Source of the DNA: Tundrisphaera sp051175315
Lineage (GTDB): Bacteria; Planctomycetota; Planctomycetia; Isosphaerales; Isosphaeraceae
NCBI RefSeq assembly: GCF_051175315.1
Contig: NZ_CP195100.1
Span: forward strand, 2,356,001-2,420,000
Direction: 5' to 3'
DNA length: 64,000 nt
Positions 1 through 15,895 of the stretch are shown one piece after another. The notes under the pieces were generated by a model, which made no database searches, was not told the DNA's origin, and was given only the letters and a program-made list of their open reading frames with translations. A program made the translations under genes and the position numbers. How positions within the stretch are numbered: position 1 is the first letter of the stretch; each line of letters starts with the position of its first letter.

Positions 1-238
1 GGGGTTCGTCGGCAGCATGGACTACGTCAAGGCGAAGAAGGGCGTCGTCATGACGACCTCGACCTTCACCAGGGAGGCCCAGGACTTCGTCCACCGGATC
101 GAGGCCAAGCGGGTCGTCCTGATCGACGGCGACCGCCTCGCGGACCTCATGATCGAACACAATCTGGGTGTCACCACGACCAAGGTCTACGAGCTGAAGG
201 AAGTCTCCAACGACTTCTTCGACGAGAGCGAAGCCTGA
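1..238 (+). CDS. mrr: Mrr-type restriction endonuclease, C-terminal fragment (5' end outside window)
   Basis: The frame is open from the first bases and ends at a TGA at 236-238; about 78 residues are visible. They read as the C-terminal part of the Mrr catalytic domain: a Gly-Val-Val-Met-Thr-Thr-Ser strand and helix, then a segment ending VVLIDGDRLADLMIEHNLGV and a short acidic tail. In Mrr family proteins this part follows the PD-(D/E)XK active site (D...QxK), which here lies outside the window. Known members cut methylated DNA or act as type IV restriction enzymes. An ATG at 17 lies inside the domain and is not the true start. An ATPase-nuclease cassette lies 1.7 kb downstream. Confidence 0.8.
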   Translation, partial: GFVGSMDYVKAKKGVVMTTSTFTREAQDFVHRIEAKRVVLIDGDRLADLMIEHNLGVTTTKVYELKEVSNDFFDESEA

Positions 239-380
239 CCGCGGATCGCCGGGCGAATGGTGGCGAAGCGGATCGGGCCCGGCCATACTGGCGGGTGGGG
301 CGTGCATCGGGGGTCTCCGCGATCCCGGGTGCGGGCGGTGCGTCGGTCCGCGATGGCTCGAAGGACGGAGGGATACGCCG

Positions 381-1898
381 ATGGGTGGCGAACTGCGGCG
401 GCGTCGATTCTTGCAGGCGGCCTCGGCCCTGGGGCTGGGGGCGGGGCTGGGCGACTGGGCCGGGCTGAGGGCGATCACCCCGGCCAGCGGGGCCGCGATG
501 GCCATCGGGCCCGACGCGGTGCAGTTCCGGCCCGAGATCGAGCCGGTGGTGAGGTGGGTCGAGGAGGTCTCCCGCGATAAGGCCCCCGAGGAGGCGATCG
601 CCCGGCTCAAGGCAGGCCTGTCGTATCGCGACCTGCTCTCCGGGGTGTTCCTGGCGGGGATCCGCAACGTCCAGCCCCGGCCGGTGGGCTTCAAGTTCCA
701 CGCCGTCCTCGTGATCAACTCGGCCCACCTGCTGGGCCAGGCCGCCGCCCCCGACGAGCGGCTCCTGCCCATCCTCTGGGCGATCGATAATTTCAAGGCC
801 TCGCAGGCCCGCGACGTCCAGGAAGGGGACTGGACCCTGGCGAAGGTCGACGAATCGAAGATCCCCGCCCCGGACAGGGCCGCGGCCGCGTTCGCCGAGG
901 CGATGGAGAAGTGGGACGTGGCCGGCGCCGACGTGGCGGCCTCGGGCCTGGCCCGGTCGACCGGCGCGGCGGCCACCATGGAGCCGTTCTGGCGCTATGC
1001 CGTCCGCGACCAGCGCGACATCGGCCACAAGGCGATCTTCGCCGCCCAGTGCTGGCGGACCTTGCAGGCGATCGGCTGGCAGCACGCCGAGCCCGTCCTC
1101 CGCTCCCTGGCCTACGGCATGCTCGACCTCTCGGGCGACAAGCGGCCGATCGCCGTCGGCCCGTATGAGGCCAACCTGGAGAACGCCGCGAAGATCCGGG
1201 CCGACTGGCAGGGCGGCAAGCCCGACCCCGCCGCGACCGTCTCGCTGATCGACACCCTCCGCTCCGCCTCGCCCGAGGCCGCCTCCGCCGAGGCGGTCGC
1301 CCTGCTCAACCGGGGCGTCGCGGCCGACTCGATCTGGGACGCCGTGATCCTGTCCGGCAACGAGCTTTTGATGCGCAACCCCGGCATCGTCCCGCTCCAC
1401 GCCGTGACCTCGGCCAACGCCCTCCACTTCATCTACGGGGCCAGCGGCGACGACACCACCCGCCGCCTCGCCCTGCTCCAGGCCGTGGGCTGGGTCCCGC
1501 TCTATCGCGGCCGCCCCAAGGACGGCGCCGTCCGGGTCGACGCCCTGGAACCGCTCGCCCCCGACGCCAAGGACGACGCGGCCGTGGCCGAGCTCTTCGC
1601 CACCATCGGCGACGACCGCCGGAAGGCCGCCGCCAAGACGGTCGGCTACTTCGAACGCGGAGGCTCCCCCGACCTCGTCTTCGCCGCCGCCCGCCGGATG
1701 ATCTTCCACAAGGGGGCCGACAGCCACCAGTACAAGTACGGCGCCGCCGCCTGGGAGGAGTGCCTCCTCGCCTCCGACCCCCGCTGGCGTGCCCCCCTCG
1801 CCGCCTCCATGATGGCCTACCTCCCCGGCACCAAATCCCCCGACAGCCCCCTCATGAACCGCGCCCGCGCGGCCGTGGGGAATGTGCTGGGAGGTTGA
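381..1898 (+). CDS. Tat-signal planctomycete hypothetical protein
   Basis: A 505-residue protein of a family I cannot name. It opens with a twin-arginine motif (RRRRFLQAASALGLGAG, residues 6-22), so export as a folded protein by the Tat pathway is likely. The start is supported by GGAGG about 10 nt upstream. The mature part is mostly helical, with His-containing helices (GFKFHAV, NSAHLLGQ, GHKAIFAAQ, LHAVTSANALHF). The pattern faintly recalls questin-oxidase-like proteins, but this is too weak for a call. Tat export would suit a cofactor-bearing enzyme, which is inference. It converges on the nuclease gene, with only 18 nt between the two stop codons. Confidence 0.75.
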   Translation: MGGELRRRRFLQAASALGLGAGLGDWAGLRAITPASGAAMAIGPDAVQFRPEIEPVVRWVEEVSRDKAPEEAIARLKAGLSYRDLLSGVFLAGIRNVQPRPVGFKFHAVLVINSAHLLGQAAAPDERLLPILWAIDNFKASQARDVQEGDWTLAKVDESKIPAPDRAAAAFAEAMEKWDVAGADVAASGLARSTGAAATMEPFWRYAVRDQRDIGHKAIFAAQCWRTLQAIGWQHAEPVLRSLAYGMLDLSGDKRPIAVGPYEANLENAAKIRADWQGGKPDPAATVSLIDTLRSASPEAASAEAVALLNRGVAADSIWDAVILSGNELLMRNPGIVPLHAVTSANALHFIYGASGDDTTRRLALLQAVGWVPLYRGRPKDGAVRVDALEPLAPDAKDDAAVAELFATIGDDRRKAAAKTVGYFERGGSPDLVFAAARRMIFHKGADSHQYKYGAAAWEECLLASDPRWRAPLAASMMAYLPGTKSPDSPLMNRARAAVGNVLGG

Positions 1899-1916
1899 GC
1901 ACCGATGGGCAAATCT

Positions 1917-2501
1917 TCAGACTTCCGTGACGGACCAGGGGAGACCTTCCCTGTCCGTCATGGAGACGACCCGGGGGCGAGGGTCGATGGGTTTGACGAA
2001 TTGCCTCAGCCGCTGGAGGACATCGGCTCTCTGCTTGGCCGGTGCCAGCAAGGGAGAGTGTGTTGGTGGTGTTTCGAGGTGTAGGACGATTCGCAGGCCG
2101 GTGCAGGAGATCGCCCGCTGGGCGATCTCTCGCTCGCCGCCCGATGCGTTGAGGCGGGCCGCCGATAGGCAGCCGAGCGTATCTCGCACCTTCAGGGTGA
2201 CCGCCTCGGCCAGGGGGGCGAACCGAGTCTCGCGGGTCGATCGGTAGTCTTTGATCTCGATGAGCCAGCAGATCGCCTGGGGATCGATGGCGACGATGTC
2301 CACGCCGCGATTGCCCGCGACCCGCTCGGCCTGGCAGATGGGGCAGCGGATGATCCCCGAACAACCCTCCGTGTTGCAACCCAACTTCGCGTCGCCGACC
2401 CTTGAGAATTGCCCCCGGTAATAGGACCACTCGTCGAACTTCGTCGCATCCCAGTCGTCGGGGAAATCGAAACGCAGCGACTTCTCGACGATCGAGATCA
2501 T
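1917..2501 (-). CDS. Small PD-(D/E)XK nuclease-like protein, partner of the upstream ATPase
   Basis: A 194-residue protein. The segment GVDIVAID...WLIEIKDYR (residues 66-87) has the layout of a PD-(D/E)XK nuclease core: D68 at the end of one strand, then E82-x-K84 in the next. A cysteine cluster, C42, C47, C53 and C56, just before the core looks like a zinc knuckle. The helix after the core (LAEAVTLKVRDTLGCLSAA) is amphipathic. The ATG (2501-2499) overlaps the TGA of the ATPase gene in an ATGA junction, so the two should be translationally coupled and probably work together. Small EVKD/EIKD proteins of this type exist in bacteria as unnamed families. The nuclease call rests on motif reading only. 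Confidence 0.65.
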   Translation of the reverse strand: MISIVEKSLRFDFPDDWDATKFDEWSYYRGQFSRVGDAKLGCNTEGCSGIIRCPICQAERVAGNRGVDIVAIDPQAICWLIEIKDYRSTRETRFAPLAEAVTLKVRDTLGCLSAARLNASGGEREIAQRAISCTGLRIVLHLETPPTHSPLLAPAKQRADVLQRLRQFVKPIDPRPRVVSMTDREGLPWSVTEV

Positions 2502-3550
2502 GCTTCCGCTTCCGCGCCGAGGTAGCGATCCGACTGATTCAGTTCCTCCTGCAAGGCGTCGATCGGCCCGATCTCGTCGACCGTCTTTCCGGATTGGATC
2601 GTCGTGCCGATGTCCTGAGGATGGAGGCCGAAATACCGCGATTCCAGATCGCGATTTTCGTCCATCCTGAGTTGAAGGTCCAACTCCCGCATCAGGAACA
2701 AGCTGTGCGTCGCCACGAACACCTGGATCCCCGAACGGCACAGGTGGAGGATCGTGGGGACGACCTGCTTGATGACCTTCGGGTTGAGGCTGGCCTCGGG
2801 CTCGTCCCAGAAGAGCGAGCCGGTGCCCACCAGCGACCCGGTCGCGATGAGCCGGGCGATCATGGCGAGCTTGCGTAGCCCTTCGGCGACGAGATGGGCC
2901 TCGATGATCCCGTTCCGGGTCTCCAGGTAAAACCGCCCGTCGGTCAGGACGACCCGCCCCCCCAGCTGTTCTTCCAGAGGGCTGAGAAGCTGGCCGATTT
3001 CGCGAGCCCGCGCACCCTTGACCGCGGGGGCCCCGAGCAGGATGCACGTATCACGCCACGTCTCTTCGAAGGGCAGGTCGGCGGTCTCATAAAGCGAGAC
3101 GAATCCGGGATAGATGGTCAACAGCTCACGCGTCGGCAAGAAGACGGGAGGTTGACCCGACCATCGGGCGGGGGTCCGATCCAGGGACACCTCGGAGGCG
3201 TTCTTCGTGGTGAACGAAAATGCCAGATCATGCGCGACTTGGCGGAACTTGGCCTCGACCTCGCATCGGCTCACGCCGGCCTGCCGCCGCGCCAGGCGGC
3301 CGAGCCGATCGGGGCGGAAGACGCCACGGAGCTTGCTGGCGATCGCCTTCTCCAGATACGCCTTGGTCGGCGTCGGCGACCCGGACTCGCGGCCACCCCT
3401 CGCCATCACCCAGGCCAAGGAGTAGGCGAGCTTGAGAAGGTGGGATTTTCCCGAGCCGTTCTCGCCAACCAGCACATTCAAATGCCTGGCGAACGGGACA
3501 TCGGCTTCGCTGAACAGTGTGAAGTTATTGAGACGGAGATGGGCCAGCAT
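2498..3550 (-). CDS. SMC/OLD-type AAA ATPase of a two-gene cassette
   Basis: A 350-residue ATPase of the AAA_15/AAA_21 type, related to RecF, OLD and PtuA. Walker A is GENGSGKS (residues 29-36), Walker B is LFWDEPEASLNP with D249 and E250, and the switch histidine is H282 in FVATHS. A helix around AEGLRKLAMIARLIA takes the place of the ABC signature. There is no C-terminal TOPRIM domain, which separates it from full OLD/GajA proteins, so the effector activity probably comes from the overlapping nuclease gene. Start chosen at 3550 because GGAG lies about 9 nt upstream and the typical N-terminal strand begins there (MLAHLRLNNFTLF). ATPase plus small nuclease is the plan of several phage-defence systems such as Septu. 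Confidence 0.85.
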   Translation of the reverse strand: MLAHLRLNNFTLFSEADVPFARHLNVLVGENGSGKSHLLKLAYSLAWVMARGGRESGSPTPTKAYLEKAIASKLRGVFRPDRLGRLARRQAGVSRCEVEAKFRQVAHDLAFSFTTKNASEVSLDRTPARWSGQPPVFLPTRELLTIYPGFVSLYETADLPFEETWRDTCILLGAPAVKGARAREIGQLLSPLEEQLGGRVVLTDGRFYLETRNGIIEAHLVAEGLRKLAMIARLIATGSLVGTGSLFWDEPEASLNPKVIKQVVPTILHLCRSGIQVFVATHSLFLMRELDLQLRMDENRDLESRYFGLHPQDIGTTIQSGKTVDEIGPIDALQEELNQSDRYLGAEAEA

Positions 3551-3678
3551 GTTCCAAACTCCGCCCCGTCCGTTTGCCGTCGCCGGCCCCGCCCCCTCAT
3601 TCGATACCAAACGAGGACCGTCCGACTTCGGACCATTCTAGCACGACCTTGACCCCCGGCGCAATTGCCGGGGACGGC

Positions 3679-10164
<6,486 letters not shown>

Positions 10165-10406
10165 CCCTGGGTGATCCTCGTCGCTCGTCGCCGATCCTGC
10201 CGCACCGACGGGGAGGCGCATCCCTCCCCCGGCGGAGACTCCTACTCTACGCACGACGGTGACGGTTGTCCAGGACTCGCACGATGCCCGACGCCCCCGA
10301 TCCGGGCGACTCGGCCGACCCCCGTGGCATGCCTCATGCAAGCTGGGCGGGGATCGGCGCCGGTGCGCCGCACCGGACAATCCCCCATCCCGCGAACGAG
10401 GCGAAT

Positions 10407-11204
10407 ATGTCGATTTCGGAGAAGAAGATGCAGCAGCTCCGGCGCGTGCTGGAGGCGATGGACGGGCGACTCGTCGACGACGTCGCGAGCCTGGAGGAAG
10501 AGGCCCGCGTCGGCGTGGGCGGCGAGGCGGGCGGCAACCTCTCCGGCACGCCGATGCACCTGGCCGACCTCGGCACCGAGCAGTACATGCAGGAGCTGAA
10601 TGCGACCCTGCTGGAGAACGAGGAATACATCCGCCAGGAGGTCCGCGACGCCCTCGGCCGCCTGGATCGCAACGCCTACGGCACCTGCGAGCGGTGCGGC
10701 AAAACGATCATGGCGGAGCGGCTGGAGGCGATCCCCTACACCCGCTATTGCACCCCGTGCTCGGCCGAGGTGGGCGCCGGGGCGGCGGCCAACCTCAACG
10801 ACGGCCGCCCCGAGTCGATGGGCGGGCTCGACCGCCGCCACGGCGCGGGCAACCTGACTGACACCGGCGACCGCGACCAGCCGTTCACCGACGATGCGCC
10901 CCGGTCGGGGGACCGCGAGGACATCCACGCGGCCGGCACCGCCGGCGGGGGGACGGCCATCGGCGGGCTGGCCGGCACCAACATCGGCGAGGGCGACCCC
11001 GACGACGGCGACCTCGAAGAGGCGATGGGCAGCGGCAACTACGACCAGGAACTGGACGACGACCACGAGGACACGTCCGCCTACTCCGGCGCCTCGGGCG
11101 GGGCCGTCGGCGGCGCCGTGGCCGACCTCCGCTCCACCGGCGGCAAGACCGGGGGCGGCATCGCCCCCCAGCCCGAGCCGGGCGACAGCCCCGTCGGCCA
11201 GTGA
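10407..11204 (+). CDS. DksA/TraR-type C4 zinc-finger protein with long acidic Gly-rich tail
   Basis: A 265-residue protein; start at 10407 preceded by GAGG with 7 nt spacing. The N-terminal half is helical (MSISEKKMQQLRRVLEAM...) and ends in a C4 zinc finger, YGTCERCG...RYCTPC, of the DksA/TraR family. DksA binds the RNA polymerase secondary channel and helps ppGpp control transcription; TraR-like forms act without ppGpp. After the finger come ~130 residues rich in Gly, Asp and Ala, absent from standard DksA (about 150 residues in total) and probably disordered. The DksA coiled-coil tip acids cannot be placed with certainty, so the RNA polymerase role is family inference. It diverges from uvrA across 242 nt. 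Confidence 0.8.
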   Translation: MSISEKKMQQLRRVLEAMDGRLVDDVASLEEEARVGVGGEAGGNLSGTPMHLADLGTEQYMQELNATLLENEEYIRQEVRDALGRLDRNAYGTCERCGKTIMAERLEAIPYTRYCTPCSAEVGAGAAANLNDGRPESMGGLDRRHGAGNLTDTGDRDQPFTDDAPRSGDREDIHAAGTAGGGTAIGGLAGTNIGEGDPDDGDLEEAMGSGNYDQELDDDHEDTSAYSGASGGAVGGAVADLRSTGGKTGGGIAPQPEPGDSPVGQ

Positions 11205-11434
11205 ATCCCGCATCCGTCCTCAAGGCGAATGCGAGCATGACGCCGCCGGGCCCGGCCCGGCCACCGCTCGCCCCGTCGCCCCTCGTCCTTTCCCCGATCG
11301 CCGGTCGCGGCGATCCGCGCGGGGGCGGGGACCGGGGCGCGCGACGACGCGTCGGTGGGGGGCCGCGATGCGGCCGATCCTTGCCCGACGCGTCGATGAT
11401 GGGAGGCTGGTCGTCCGGCCTCGGCCCGGTCGGA

Positions 11435-11614
11435 TCAGGGCTTCTTGGCGGCCTTCGGAGCGGCGCCGTTGCCCGGCAGGTAATCGATCTCGGGGTCCTG
11501 GCCGGCGGGGGGGCGGCTCGGATCGTGGTCCGGGGCGGAAGGCCCGCAGCCGGTCGGCAGGAGGGCCAGCGAGGCGGCGGCGATCAGGACGAACAGGGTC
11601 GGCTTCCACGTCAT
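11435..11614 (-). CDS. Small lipoprotein downstream of a DUF1559 gene
   Basis: A 59-residue ORF read directly from the minus strand. It begins MTWKPTLFVLIAAASLALL and has a lipobox-like LPTGC, giving lipid attachment at C23. The mature part is short, proline-rich and acidic, ending KAAKKP. An AGG sits about 9 nt upstream of the ATG. It follows the DUF1559 gene on the same strand with 97 nt between. A DUF1559 pseudopilin followed by a tiny lipoprotein is a recurring arrangement in planctomycetes, which supports its reality; its function is unknown. Confidence 0.65.
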   Translation of the reverse strand: MTWKPTLFVLIAAASLALLPTGCGPSAPDHDPSRPPAGQDPEIDYLPGNGAAPKAAKKP

Positions 11615-11711
11615 GGACGGATCCTCGGAATCGGTCGAGTCGATGCGGAGTCGGAAGGCCCGCGCGCCCGCCGATGGGGCGGGGTCGCGGCCGGGCCTGG
11701 ATGGGGTCCGA

Positions 11712-12842
<1,131 letters not shown>

Positions 12843-13233
12843 GCGATCGGTCCCTGTCATCGGCGAGTTTCCGGTGGGGGGCGGCTTCGCCCGGGAGGGG
12901 GAGGTGCGAGGTCGAGCGGCCCGGATCAACCCGGGCCCGGGCAGATCGAGAACGACCCGATCTCGTCGCTCGGATCGTCGGGCGGCGATCGGATCGCGGC
13001 GTGTGCGGCACCCCTGCGCCGGGCCCCGCCGCTGGCCACGGCGGCAGGGTCATGCGCAAGGGTGCGTGCAACAAGTCAGCAAGAATCGTGCCCGGCAGCC
13101 AATGCGTGCCGTAAGGTTCGATTGGGTGTTGGCTTGCAGCCTTCGGAAGGCGGCGGTTTCGATCGGCCCTACGACTCGCGATCGCCCGATTTCGGGGCAT
13201 GGCTGCCCGTCAAACCTTGCCGATCGGGCCGGA
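12843..13233. other. Intergenic region upstream of the DUF1559 gene
   Basis: Between the DUF1559 start and the aldo/keto reductase stop, both minus strand. It must hold the DUF1559 promoter, but I could not pick a convincing -35/-10 pair. A short palindrome (GCCTTC/GAAGGC, 13139-13151) is the only structure noticed. No coding potential on either strand that I trust. Confidence 0.5.
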
Positions 13234-14229
13234 TCAGCGGTCGATGGCCTTCATGCTGACGGCGGCGTAGCGGTCCCCGGCGACCTCATCGACGGGGACG
13301 GCGGCCTCCAGGTCGGCGACCTCGCCCGGGGTGAGCGTGAGATCCAGGGCGGCGGCGTTCTCTTCGAGGTACTTGCGTCGCTTGGTGCCGGGGATCGGGG
13401 CCACGTCCTGCCCCTTGGACAGCACCCAGGCCAGGGCGAGCTGGCCGGGCGTGGCCCCCTTGGCGGCGGCCAGGGCGCGGATCCGCCCGACGATGGCCTG
13501 GTTCTGGGCCAGGGCCTCGTCGGTGAACCGGGGATAGCGGGCGGCGCGGGTGTCGTTGGCGGGGAGGTCCCCCTTGCCGGCGATCGTCCCGGTCAGGAAG
13601 CCCCGGCCCAGCGGGCTGTAGGGGACGAAGCCGATGCCCAGCTCGCGGCAGGTCGGCAGGATCTCGGCCTCGACGTGCCGCTCCCACAGGGAATACTCGG
13701 TCTGCAACGCCGTGATCGGGTGGACGGCGTGGGCGCGGCGGATCGTCGCGGGGGAGGCTTCCGACAGGCCGAGGTAGCGGACCTTGCCGGCGCGGACCAG
13801 GTCGGCCATCGCGCCGACGGTCTCCTCGATCGGGGTCTCGGGGTCGACGCGGTGCTGGTAGTAGAGGTCGATGTGGTCGAGCCCGAGCCTCCGGAGCGAG
13901 GCGTCGCACGCGGACTTCACGTACTCGGGCCGGCCGCTGAGCGACCAGGCGTTGGGGTCGGCCTTGGTCCGGACGTTGCCGAACTTGGTGGCCAGGAACA
14001 CCTCGTCGCGCCGGGGCCGGATCGTCGCGCCCACCAGCTCCTCGTTGTCGCCGATCCCGTAGACGTCGGCGGTGTCCAGGAACGTGATCCCCAGGTCGAG
14101 CGCCCGGAGCAGCGTGGCGGCCGACTCCTCGTCATTGCGGTCGCCGTAGAACTCGCTCATCCCCATGCAGCCGAGGCCCATCCGGGAAACGACCGCGCCT
14201 TCGGAACCGAGCTTCACCGTGTCCATCAT
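13234..14229 (-). CDS. Aldo/keto reductase
   Basis: A 331-residue NAD(P)H-dependent aldo/keto reductase with the (beta/alpha)8 fold. The catalytic tetrad is visible as D and Y in TADVYG, K in ATKFG and H in YYQHRVDP. The bacterial subgroup signature is present at the start (LGLGCMGMSEFYG) and near the middle (VRYLGLSEASPATIRRAHAVHPITALQTEYSLWER). These enzymes reduce aldehydes and ketones in the cytoplasm; the substrate cannot be told from sequence. Start at 14229 (the first of two adjacent ATGs) is favoured by GGGAG 5-6 nt upstream. It stands alone, with 247 nt to the next upstream gene. Confidence 0.93.
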   Translation of the reverse strand: MMDTVKLGSEGAVVSRMGLGCMGMSEFYGDRNDEESAATLLRALDLGITFLDTADVYGIGDNEELVGATIRPRRDEVFLATKFGNVRTKADPNAWSLSGRPEYVKSACDASLRRLGLDHIDLYYQHRVDPETPIEETVGAMADLVRAGKVRYLGLSEASPATIRRAHAVHPITALQTEYSLWERHVEAEILPTCRELGIGFVPYSPLGRGFLTGTIAGKGDLPANDTRAARYPRFTDEALAQNQAIVGRIRALAAAKGATPGQLALAWVLSKGQDVAPIPGTKRRKYLEENAAALDLTLTPGEVADLEAAVPVDEVAGDRYAAVSMKAIDR

Positions 14230-14476
14230 CGTTGCTCCCGGGAGATCGAGGCATTTCCCTGCATGATACCCGCGAGGGGAAGGGGATCGAGCCGACGCCA
14301 GACCAACCTGGGCGATGCCTCCCTCAACGGGCTCCACGGCCTGCCCGCCGACCCGGCGCAGGGGGGCAGGCTCTCCCGGCCGGCCGCCGCGATGATGATG
14401 CCCGGCCCGCGCGCGAACCGGCCCGCGCACGGGGCGCGGGCCGGGTGTTCGGTCCGGGGCTCGATCCGTGGCCGGA

Positions 14477-15679
14477 TCAGGCGGACGCGGCGGCCGCGTA
14501 GTGGGCGATGGCGTCGGGGGCGAGGTGGTGGGGCTGCCAGATGCCCCAGTGGATCTCCGCGTTGAACCCGCAGCCGTCCAGGCCGGCGTCGATCAGGACG
14601 CTCCGGACGCCCATCGCGGCGACGTCGCCCGCATAGTCCTTGGGGCGGGCCAGGAGCAGGCCGCCGGGCAGGAGCCGGGGGGCGTACCGCTTCGCTTCCT
14701 CGGGCGAGCAGAAGATGGTGCGGAACCGGGCCTGCTGGCCGGGATGCGAGGTCGCCTCGTCGGCGTCGGCGTCCAGCTGGATCACGGCGCCGTCCTGGCG
14801 GTCGTTGGCCACGGCGGCCAGCATGGCGCGATCGTCCGGCGGGCAGGAGTCGGTGTAGCCGTAGGCCCCGGCCCCGCAGCGGGCCAGGTAGCTGAGCTGG
14901 TAGCCCTCGTCCAGCCGGGAGTTCTTCCAGGTCTTGGACTTCAGGTAGCTGGCGGGCAGGCTCGTGACGTGGAGCCACGACCAGTCCCAGGGGCGGTGGA
15001 CGTTGCGGCCCAGCAGGGCCTGGCCCAGCTCCTGGAGCATCTCCAGGCCGGTCACGTCGTTCTTCACGAAGACGGCGATCCCCTGGATCGTGTCGACGTA
15101 GGTGACCGACTTGAGCTGCTTGGTGAACTCGATCATGTCGAGGAGTTCGGGCAGGTGGGTGTCGTCGGCGTCGTCGATCATGACGAGCCCGCCCGGCCTG
15201 AGCTTCGGGCCCCAGCACTCGAAGTCCTTCAGCGCGCCCAGGAACGAGTGGTCGCCGTCGATGAAGACGCAGTCGATCGGCTCGGCCGGCCAGACCGAGG
15301 CCACGGCCACCGAGTCGCCGATCATCGGCTGGACGTAGTCGGCCACGCCGCAGAACGCGGTGTTCCGGCGGAAGTGCTCCAGGGTCCCCTGGGCCGGGGA
15401 CATGCCCAGCCAGGGGGGCGCGCCGAGGTGGGGGTCGACGCAGTAGAGCTTGCCGGCGCCACGCCGCTTCAGCCCCGCGCCCAGGAAGCAGGCCGAGCCG
15501 CCCTGGAACGACCCGATCTCGACGATCGTGCCGCCCGACGGCGCGAAGGCCCCGACCGCGAAGTGGAGGACCTTCTCCGACTCGGTCAGCCAGTTCTCCA
15601 CCTTGGCCGCGGCGAACTTCGCCTGGATCTCGGCGAACCCGGGATCGGATTTCGCCCGATCCAAAAGCTCTTCCAGCAT
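14477..15679 (-). CDS. Class I SAM-dependent methyltransferase (Methyltransf_24 type)
   Basis: A 400-residue protein. The SAM-binding Rossmann motif is TIVEIGSFQGGSACFLG, followed by KLYCVDPH (motif II acid) and PIDCVFIDGDHSFLGALKD with GPKLRPGGLVMIDD. This is the Methyltransf_24 pattern, common in glycan and natural-product methylation. A ~170-residue C-terminal region lies beyond the methyltransferase core and contains no motif I recognise. The substrate is unknown. No signal peptide. It is not in an obvious operon: 215 nt separate it from the divergent sulfatase. Confidence 0.85.
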   Translation of the reverse strand: MLEELLDRAKSDPGFAEIQAKFAAAKVENWLTESEKVLHFAVGAFAPSGGTIVEIGSFQGGSACFLGAGLKRRGAGKLYCVDPHLGAPPWLGMSPAQGTLEHFRRNTAFCGVADYVQPMIGDSVAVASVWPAEPIDCVFIDGDHSFLGALKDFECWGPKLRPGGLVMIDDADDTHLPELLDMIEFTKQLKSVTYVDTIQGIAVFVKNDVTGLEMLQELGQALLGRNVHRPWDWSWLHVTSLPASYLKSKTWKNSRLDEGYQLSYLARCGAGAYGYTDSCPPDDRAMLAAVANDRQDGAVIQLDADADEATSHPGQQARFRTIFCSPEEAKRYAPRLLPGGLLLARPKDYAGDVAAMGVRSVLIDAGLDGCGFNAEIHWGIWQPHHLAPDAIAHYAAAASA

Positions 15680-15895
15680 CGACTATGCCCCCATCCATGA
15701 GACACGTACAGTTCCCTCTGGCGCGGACTCTAGGTGAACGGCCCCCCCCCGTCAAGGCGGAATTCGATGCGACCTCCGGGTCGGCCCCGCCCGGGTGGCG
15801 GCCCGGCCCCGGTCCTGGCACGATGGCCCTCGCCCGCCCGGGCATCGCCGAGGCCGGCCCGTCCCACGCCCGCCCCAACCCAGGAGCCCGTCCCC

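Noticed and set aside
171..1727. Long minus-strand frame opposite the Tat-signal protein
   Set aside because: Composition is typical of an antisense shadow in high-GC DNA, and the plus-strand gene has a Tat signal and ribosome site.
10165..10406. LexA/SOS box between uvrA and the DksA-like gene
   Set aside because: No recognisable SOS-box palindrome could be found in the 242 nt.
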